Shown in pieces: positions 58,879-64,000 of a stretch of DNA of 64,000 nt. Both the position numbers and the translations under genes were made by a program. How positions within the stretch are numbered: position 1 is the first letter of the stretch; every line of letters begins with the position of its first letter. The stretch comes from Nocardia beijingensis NBRC 16342 (lineage in GTDB: Bacteria; Actinomycetota; Actinomycetes; Mycobacteriales; Mycobacteriaceae), in contig NZ_BDBC01000012.1 in NCBI RefSeq assembly GCF_001612785.1, positions 62,001 through 126,000 of the forward strand. The letters are read 5' to 3'. Under the pieces are notes generated by a model. That model saw only the letters and a list, made by a program, of their open reading frames with translations. It was not told the origin of the DNA and made no database searches.

Positions 58879-58929
58879 TCGGTGTCGAACGCGGCCCGAT
58901 CCCTCCGACCGTGCCGCGTTCGACACCGA
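58879..58929. repeat. perfect 17-bp inverted repeat with 17-base loop
   Basis: Bases 58879-58895 pair with 58913-58929 (core GTCGAACGCGGC / GCCGCGTTCGAC). It lies between two divergent genes, so it does not fit as a terminator of either; it could be a regulatory RNA hairpin, a small dispersed element or a terminator of a lost gene. Confidence 0.55.
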
Positions 58930-59025
58930 ACTGCCGGAATGCCGGACATCGCGACGGGAAGGGCTTCTCGATGGTGGTCACCGGCCCCGATGCCCGCTCG
59001 GCCACGTCGTGACAAGCTGTCGAGC

Positions 59026-60189
59026 ATGATCATCGAGGGAACGGCCGACGCGGGCTACCAGGGCGTGCGGGAGGCGTTCGCGGCGAATTTCACCGAGCAC
59101 GGTGACATCGGCGCCGCGATCTGCGTGTACCGGGACGGACGGCCGGTGGTCGATCTGTGGGGCGGGACAGCCGATCCCGAGACCGGGCGAGCGTGGCGGC
59201 GCGACACACTGCAGCTGGTCTATTCGGCGACGAAAGGCGTCGTCGCCACCATCGCGCACCTGCTGGCGCAACGGGGAGAACTCGATCTCGACGCGCCGGT
59301 GGCGCACTACTGGCCGGAGTTCGCGGCGGCGGGCAAGGCCGGCATCCCGGTGCGCTGGCTGCTGACCCACCAGGCGGGCGTGGCGGCGCTGGACGAACCG
59401 GTCGCGCTGAGCGAGGCGCTGGCGTGGAAACCGATGGTGGAGGCGTTGGCCGCGCAGGCGCCGAACTGGCCGCCCGGCACCGCGTTCGGATATCACGGCC
59501 GAACCTACGGCTGGCTGGTCGGCGAAGTGATCCGGCGTGTGTCCGGTCGCACGCCCGGCCGGTTTCTCGCCGAGGAGATCGCGGGTCCGCTCGGCATCGA
59601 TTTCTTCATCGGCCTGCCGCCGTCCGAGCGGGATCGGGTCAGCCGCCTGGTCTTCGCGCCCGCACCCGACCCGACCGCGCTGCCCGACGAAGCCGTTCCC
59701 GAACCGCTGCGTCCACTGGTCGCCGCGATGCGTGATCCCCGTGCGCTGGTCAATCGGGCCTTCCAGATCACCGACCCCGCGGACATCGACTTCAATTCGG
59801 CCGCCGTGCAAGCCGCCGAGCTGCCCGCGAGCAACGGCATCGGCACCGCCCGCGGCCTGGCCCGGCTGTACGCGGCGCTCGTCGGCGAGGTCGACGGCAC
59901 GCGCCTGTTCACCGCCGACACCCTCGCGGCGGCCACCAGGGAGCAGGTCGCCGGCACCGACCACGTGCTGATGCTGCCCGGCCGGTATGCCTCGGGATAC
60001 ATGCTGCCCACCGCGGAGGTGCCGCTCGGCGGGAGTTCCTCGTTCGGCCATCCCGGCCGCGGTGGCAGTCTCGCGTTCGCCGATCCCGAACGCCGTCTCG
60101 CCTTCGCCTACGTCACCAACCACATCATCGAAGGCGCGCTCGACCTGCGCGCCCGCAACCTGGTCGACGCGCTCGACGGCGTCGGCTGA
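59026..60189 (+). CDS. serine hydrolase, beta-lactamase-fold esterase (EstB/LipL-like)
   Basis: A 387-residue class C beta-lactamase-like enzyme. Catalytic Ser in the SATK (SxxK) motif; the Tyr motif appears as GYHGRTYGWLVGE (YxG type, typical of esterases rather than beta-lactamases). C-terminal FGHPGRGGSLAFADP is the third-motif region (HPG). No signal peptide, so it is cytosolic. It likely hydrolyses ester bonds of small or lipid substrates; the ATG is at 59026. Confidence 0.85.
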   Translation: MIIEGTADAGYQGVREAFAANFTEHGDIGAAICVYRDGRPVVDLWGGTADPETGRAWRRDTLQLVYSATKGVVATIAHLLAQRGELDLDAPVAHYWPEFAAAGKAGIPVRWLLTHQAGVAALDEPVALSEALAWKPMVEALAAQAPNWPPGTAFGYHGRTYGWLVGEVIRRVSGRTPGRFLAEEIAGPLGIDFFIGLPPSERDRVSRLVFAPAPDPTALPDEAVPEPLRPLVAAMRDPRALVNRAFQITDPADIDFNSAAVQAAELPASNGIGTARGLARLYAALVGEVDGTRLFTADTLAAATREQVAGTDHVLMLPGRYASGYMLPTAEVPLGGSSSFGHPGRGGSLAFADPERRLAFAYVTNHIIEGALDLRARNLVDALDGVG

Positions 60190-60226
60190 CGCGCCACGGC
60201 GGCCGGGCCGGTTCGAGCGCGCAGGC

Positions 60227-60457
60227 TCAACGCATGATCGCCCGCACGCCGACGAGTCCGGCGAGGCGATCGGCGATCCGCGCGGTCGTCGCGTCGTCGC
60301 CGCCGAGTAGCACGCGCATTCGCGTCGTGCCGGTCGCCGGATCGGTGGTCATGGTCAATTCCCGGACGGCGCCGCCGAATCTGCGCGTCACCAGCGCCAG
60401 CCGCACCAAGGCGCCGGAGGGGTCGTCGACGAGCAGGTCGAGCACCCGTGTGCTCAT
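60227..60457 (-). CDS. small ACT-domain protein, acetolactate synthase small-subunit type (IlvM/N-like)
   Basis: A 76-residue protein holding one ACT domain: [42 protein letters not shown]. This length resembles the short regulatory subunits such as IlvM. Its ATG overlaps the stop of the acetolactate synthase gene as ATGA, so it is translated together and probably modulates feedback by branched-chain amino acids. Confidence 0.8.
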   Translation of the reverse strand: MSTRVLDLLVDDPSGALVRLALVTRRFGGAVRELTMTTDPATGTTRMRVLLGGDDATTARIADRLAGLVGVRAIMR

Positions 60458-62298
60458 CGGACGTCCTCCGCGGTGCTGCCCGAGGCGGGCAGCTCGTCCG
60501 CGTCGTCGAACAACGGCCGCAGGTCCCTGGCCGCCATGATCAGGTCGTTGCCCGCACCGGCCGCGATCATCGGCCACACCTGCGCGTCGGCGCCGACGAC
60601 GAAGTCCACGACCACCGGACGGTCCCGCACCGCGCGAGCGGCCGCGATCACCTCCGCGACGTCCTCCTTGCGCTCGCAGCGCAGGCCGACACAGCCCAGC
60701 GCCTCGGCCAGCGCCGCGAAATCCGGGACGCGCCGGGAGTGCGTGCGCAGATCGCTCTGCGAGTACCGCTCGTCGTAGAACAGGTTCTGCCACTGCCGGA
60801 TCATGCCCAAGTGCCCGTTGTCGATCACCGCGACTTTGATCGGGATGCCTTCCACCGCGGCGGTCGCCAACTCCCGGTTGGTCATCTGGAAACACCCGTC
60901 GCCATCGATGGCCCACACCTCCGCGTGCGGCGCACCGAGTTTCGCGCCGATGGCCGCGGGCACGGCGTACCCCATCGTGCCCTGACCGCCGGAGTTGAGC
61001 CAGGTGCGCGGATTCTCGTAGCCGATGAACTGCGCCGCCCACATCTGATGCTGGCCGACGCCCGCGCAGAAGATCGCGTCGGGCCCCGCCGCGCGACCGA
61101 TTTCACTGATCACGAATTGCGGCGCCAGCGAGCCGTCAGCGGGCCATCGGTAGCCGAGCGGATAGTCCGCGCGCAGCCGTTCCAGCCGCGTCCACCACGA
61201 CGACAGGTCCGGCAGCGGCTGCGCGGCGACCGCGGCGAGCAATTGTTCCAGCACCTCGCGGCAGTCGCCGACGATCGGCACATCCGCCCGCCGGTTCTTG
61301 CCGATCTCGGCCGGGTCGATGTCGGCGTGGATCACCGCGGCGCCGGGCGCGAACGTCCGCGGATCGCCGGTGACGCGATCGTCGAAACGGGCGCCTAGCG
61401 CGATCAGCAGGTCGACCTTCTGCAACGCGGCCACCGCCGTCACGGTGCCGTGCATGCCGGGCATACCGAGGTGCTGCGGGTGACTGTCGGGAAACGCGCC
61501 GCGCGCCATCAACGTGGTCACCACCGGCATACCGGTGCGTTCGGCGAACGCGCGCAGCGCCCCGGCCGCCTCGGACTTGATCACTCCGCCGCCGACGTAG
61601 AGCACCGGCGCCCGCGCCGCGGTGATCAGGCGCGCCGCGGCGGTGATCTGCCGTGGGTTCGGCGTCGTCACCGGCCGGTAGCCGGGCAGGCGCAACCGCG
61701 GCGGCCACTGGAAGATCATCTGCGCGCGCAGCACGTCTTTCGGGATGTCCACCAGAACCGCGCCGGGCCGTCCCGTCGCGGCCAGATGAAACGCCTCCGC
61801 AAGGACTCTCGGGATGTCGGCGCCGCGCGTGACGAGCACGTTGTGCTTCGTGATCGGCATCGTGATGCCGGTGATGTCGGCCTCCTGGAAGGCGTCGGTG
61901 CCCATCACCGGGGTACCCACCTGGCCGGTGATGGCGACCACCGGCACCGAGTCGGCCTGGGCGTCGGCGAGCGGGGTGACCAGGTTGGTCGCGCCGGGTC
62001 CCGAGGTCGCCATGCACACGCCGACTCTGCCGGTGGCCTGGGCGTAGCCGGTGGCCGCGTGCCCCGCGCCTTGCTCGTGCCGGACCAGGACGTGCCGGAT
62101 CCGGCGCGAATCCAGCAGCGGGTCGTAGACCGGGAGAATCGCTCCGCCCGGAATGCCGAAGACCACTTCGACGCCGAGTTCTTCGAGCGCGCGGACCACG
62201 GCCTGCGCGCCGGTCATGCGTTCCGTGGTCGCGGGCGGGGGTGCCGGATCGGGATGCTGCGGGCGCGGCGCGGTCGGCCGCGCGAGGGATGAGCTCAC
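60454..62298 (-). CDS. acetolactate synthase large subunit
   Basis: A 614-residue ThDP enzyme. N-terminal [24 protein letters not shown] and [14 protein letters not shown] with the catalytic Glu in RHEQGAG, a ThDP motif in [17 protein letters not shown], and C-terminal [17 protein letters not shown]. It condenses pyruvate (and 2-oxobutyrate) to acetolactate for valine, leucine and isoleucine synthesis. It is separate from a classical ilvBNC unit, since ilvN-like is short and ilvC is not adjacent. The GTG at 62298 follows a GGAG. Confidence 0.87.
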   Translation of the reverse strand: MSSSLARPTAPRPQHPDPAPPPATTERMTGAQAVVRALEELGVEVVFGIPGGAILPVYDPLLDSRRIRHVLVRHEQGAGHAATGYAQATGRVGVCMATSGPGATNLVTPLADAQADSVPVVAITGQVGTPVMGTDAFQEADITGITMPITKHNVLVTRGADIPRVLAEAFHLAATGRPGAVLVDIPKDVLRAQMIFQWPPRLRLPGYRPVTTPNPRQITAAARLITAARAPVLYVGGGVIKSEAAGALRAFAERTGMPVVTTLMARGAFPDSHPQHLGMPGMHGTVTAVAALQKVDLLIALGARFDDRVTGDPRTFAPGAAVIHADIDPAEIGKNRRADVPIVGDCREVLEQLLAAVAAQPLPDLSSWWTRLERLRADYPLGYRWPADGSLAPQFVISEIGRAAGPDAIFCAGVGQHQMWAAQFIGYENPRTWLNSGGQGTMGYAVPAAIGAKLGAPHAEVWAIDGDGCFQMTNRELATAAVEGIPIKVAVIDNGHLGMIRQWQNLFYDERYSQSDLRTHSRRVPDFAALAEALGCVGLRCERKEDVAEVIAAARAVRDRPVVVDFVVGADAQVWPMIAAGAGNDLIMAARDLRPLFDDADELPASGSTAEDVR

Positions 62299-62486
62299 GG
62301 GAAACTCCGTTCTGCTGCGTCGAGACGCGCGAATACCGCTGCCGCAGTGTGATTTCGCGCAGGCTGACGCCGACGATCGAGGAAGCGGCCGCGCCCGGGG
62401 CGACACACCGGCTGGTCGCGGCAGGTCTCTCTGCCGTGGGTGCGTCGCGGGCGTTGCCCGGCTCGCCGGTCCGCGATCCCGTGGTG

Positions 62487-62501
62487 AGGACGGACCGTCC
62501 T
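62487..62501. promoter_or_regulatory. palindrome AGGACGG-A-CCGTCCT upstream of acetolactate synthase
   Basis: A perfect 7-bp inverted repeat around a single base, 189 bases upstream of the GTG. Nearby CGGCAG-N6-CTGCCG (62419-62436) is a hairpin. It may be an operator or a leader hairpin of the acetolactate synthase gene. Confidence 0.4.
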
Positions 62502-62596
62502 GGCACGGCGCCTGATGGGGCGCGCGTGCGGATCACGATCTTAACCCGGCGCGCGGAGCAGGTCGCGCCGGATTCCCGGCCCGCCGGGCGGCGCGG

Positions 62597-64000
62597 TCAG
62601 CGCAGAGTGCGGATCCAGCGGCGGGTATCGGCCGGATCGATGACGTCGTCGACTTCCAGGACGGTGGCGGCGGTCAGCGCCTTGCCGTTGGCGTAGGCGA
62701 GCTGGACCAGGTTGTCGAACGCGTGCTGCCGCTCGCCCGGATCCTCGATGGCGGCCAGTTCCTTGGCGAACCCGAGACGCACCGCGCCCTCCAACCCCAT
62801 GCCGCCGATCTCCCCCGTCGGCCAGGCGATGACGAACCGGGGCGCGCGGAACGAGCCCGCCGCCATGGCCTGAGCGCCGAGACCGTAGCCCTTGCGCACG
62901 ATGACGGTGCCCAGCGGCACCGAGAGCGCGGCGGAGTCGATGAACAGGCGGCTGAACTTCGTCACCGTGGCGTCCTTCTCCGCCTCCGGGCCCACCATGA
63001 AACCCGGTGTGTCGCACAAGGAGACGATCGGCAAGCCGTGCGCGTCGCACAGCCGCAGGAACATGCCGAGTTTGTCGGCGGCCGGAGCGTCGATCGCCCC
63101 GCCGTGATGGTGACAGTCGTTGGCGATCAAGCCGAACGGCCGTCCCTCGACCCGGATCAGCGCGGTGACGATCCCGGCCGCCCAGTCGCGGCGCAACTCC
63201 AGCACCGAGCCGACATCGGCGACGGCCTCGATGGCGGCACGAATGTCGAACGCGCGCAGCCGATTCTCGGGGACCACGTGCCGCGCCAGTCGCGGGTCCG
63301 GTGCGGTCCAGTCCGCGATGTCGCCCTGGAAGTAGGCCAGATAGCGCCGCGCGGTGGCGACCGCTTCCGCCTCGTCCGCGGCGACGACGTGCACGACGCC
63401 GTTGCGGCGCTGCACGTCGATCGGGCCGATCTCCTCGGGGGCGTATACGCCCAGGCCGCCGCCCTCGATCATGGCGGGACCGCCCATGCCGATATTCGCG
63501 TCCGGAGTGGCGATCACGACATCGCACATCCCGAGCAGCGCCGCGTTGCCCGCGAAGCAGCGCCCGGACACGATCCCGATCAGCGGCACCCGGCCCGACA
63601 GCGCGCCCATCGCGCGGAAGGTGGTCACGTCGAGGCCGGAGATGCCGGGGTAGTCGGTGTCACCGGGTCTGCCGCCGCCGCCCTCGGTGAAGAAGATCAC
63701 CGGAAGACTCTGCACGCGAGCCAGTTCCAGCATGCGGTCGGTCTTGACGTGGTTGCGCATCCCTTGGGTGCCCGCGAGCACCGTGTAGTCGTAGGACAGC
63801 ACGACCGCGCGGGACCGGTCGGGGCCGAATCGCTCGGCGTCGACGGTGGCGACGCCCGCGATCAGCCCGTCCGCGGGCGTGTTCGCGATCAGGTCCTCCG
63901 GACTGCGGCGCAGACGCTGGGCGGCGACCGCGAGCGCGCCGTACTCCACGAAACTGTCCGCGTCGACCAGGTCGGCGATGTTCTCCCTTGCGGTGCGCCG
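62597..64000 (-). CDS. acyl-CoA carboxylase carboxyltransferase (beta-type), 5' partial
   Basis: Minus-strand gene cut at the window end; the frame continues beyond base 64000, where the first visible residues read TARENIADLVDADSF, the normal start region of this family. It has the two crotonase-like carboxyltransferase halves: FTEGGGGRPGDTDYPGISG and GRCFAGNAALLG, then CDTPGFMVGPEAEK and PTGEIGGMGLEGAVRL. It transfers carboxyl from biotin to an acyl-CoA (acetyl, propionyl or a longer chain). A biotin carboxylase is not seen in the window. A GTG at 63949 is possible but would drop conserved residues, so I do not use it. Confidence 0.85.
   Translation of the reverse strand, partial: RRTARENIADLVDADSFVEYGALAVAAQRLRRSPEDLIANTPADGLIAGVATVDAERFGPDRSRAVVLSYDYTVLAGTQGMRNHVKTDRMLELARVQSLPVIFFTEGGGGRPGDTDYPGISGLDVTTFRAMGALSGRVPLIGIVSGRCFAGNAALLGMCDVVIATPDANIGMGGPAMIEGGGLGVYAPEEIGPIDVQRRNGVVHVVAADEAEAVATARRYLAYFQGDIADWTAPDPRLARHVVPENRLRAFDIRAAIEAVADVGSVLELRRDWAAGIVTALIRVEGRPFGLIANDCHHHGGAIDAPAADKLGMFLRLCDAHGLPIVSLCDTPGFMVGPEAEKDATVTKFSRLFIDSAALSVPLGTVIVRKGYGLGAQAMAAGSFRAPRFVIAWPTGEIGGMGLEGAVRLGFAKELAAIEDPGERQHAFDNLVQLAYANGKALTAATVLEVDDVIDPADTRRWIRTLR

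Larger units (their letters stand above)
58661..59025. other. divergent intergenic stretch
   Basis: 365 bases between MocR and the esterase gene. It contains the MocR repeats, a 17-bp perfect inverted repeat (58879-58929) and no convincing protein frame; a plus-strand frame at 58802 lacks a ribosome site and has no protein-like composition. Confidence 0.5.

Noticed and set aside
58802..59029. Plus-strand frame of 75 codons before the esterase
   Set aside because: It spans the 17-bp inverted repeat, has no ribosome site and reads as random Arg/Ser/Pro-rich sequence.
62299..62540. T-box or branched-chain leader peptide for acetolactate synthase
   Set aside because: I saw no T-box sequence and no short frame with runs of Val, Leu or Ile codons; only a palindrome and a small hairpin are visible.

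Overview
The window is a high-GC (about 70 %) actinobacterial chromosome segment. Gene content points to the Mycobacteriales, most likely Nocardia or a close relative: a UsfX-type anti-sigma/SigF pair, an Eis-type acetyltransferase, an Erm 23S rRNA methyltransferase, ectABCD, a MocR regulator, an AfsA-domain protein, GT87 and GT9 glycosyltransferases, and many GTG starts and 4-base start/stop overlaps. I see no rRNA, tRNA, insertion sequence, prophage or CRISPR array. The first and last genes run off the window.

Layout. 0-13 kb: mixed housekeeping and accessory genes (trans-aconitate methyltransferase, Eis, a GT87 mannosyltransferase, a UdgX DNA glycosylase, an ankyrin protein, a CoA-disulfide-reductase-like flavoprotein, an amino-acid permease, and a carboxymuconolactone-decarboxylase/reductase pair). 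13-18 kb: a large protein with a disordered middle, then an erm gene preceded by a 37-codon upstream ORF carrying an Arg-Leu-Arg motif, then lactate 2-monooxygenase. 18-32 kb: a stress island with ectABCD, a two-component system, SigF with its anti-sigma factor, PAS-ANTAR and STAS proteins, and small stress proteins (ChaB-like, BON, CBS, UsfY-like). Several of these genes carry close matches to the mycobacterial SigF promoter GTTT-N15-16-GGGTA. 32-41 kb: lipoproteins, GT9, a Rieske flavoprotein, a kinase, an SDR, a PP2C phosphatase, AraC, pentapeptide and ECF42/DGPF genes.

41.7-48 kb: a small regulated cluster with an ArsR-type regulator, a cytochrome P450, an MFS exporter, an FAD monooxygenase, and an AfsA-domain gene coupled to a HAD phosphatase. 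An identical 12-mer lies upstream of both the regulator and the monooxygenase. 48-58.7 kb: a probable sulfur-scavenging locus with a peptide/nickel-type ABC transporter, two rhodaneses, two LLM flavin monooxygenases and a MocR regulator. Similar GGATA/TATCC palindromes occur upstream of the MocR gene and in the divergent rhodanese promoter. The transporter operon reads without a large gap into the AfsA and HAD genes.

59-64 kb: a beta-lactamase-fold esterase, acetolactate synthase large and small subunits, and a carboxyltransferase cut by the window end.

All functional calls rest on reading motifs and gene order by eye; no database search was run.
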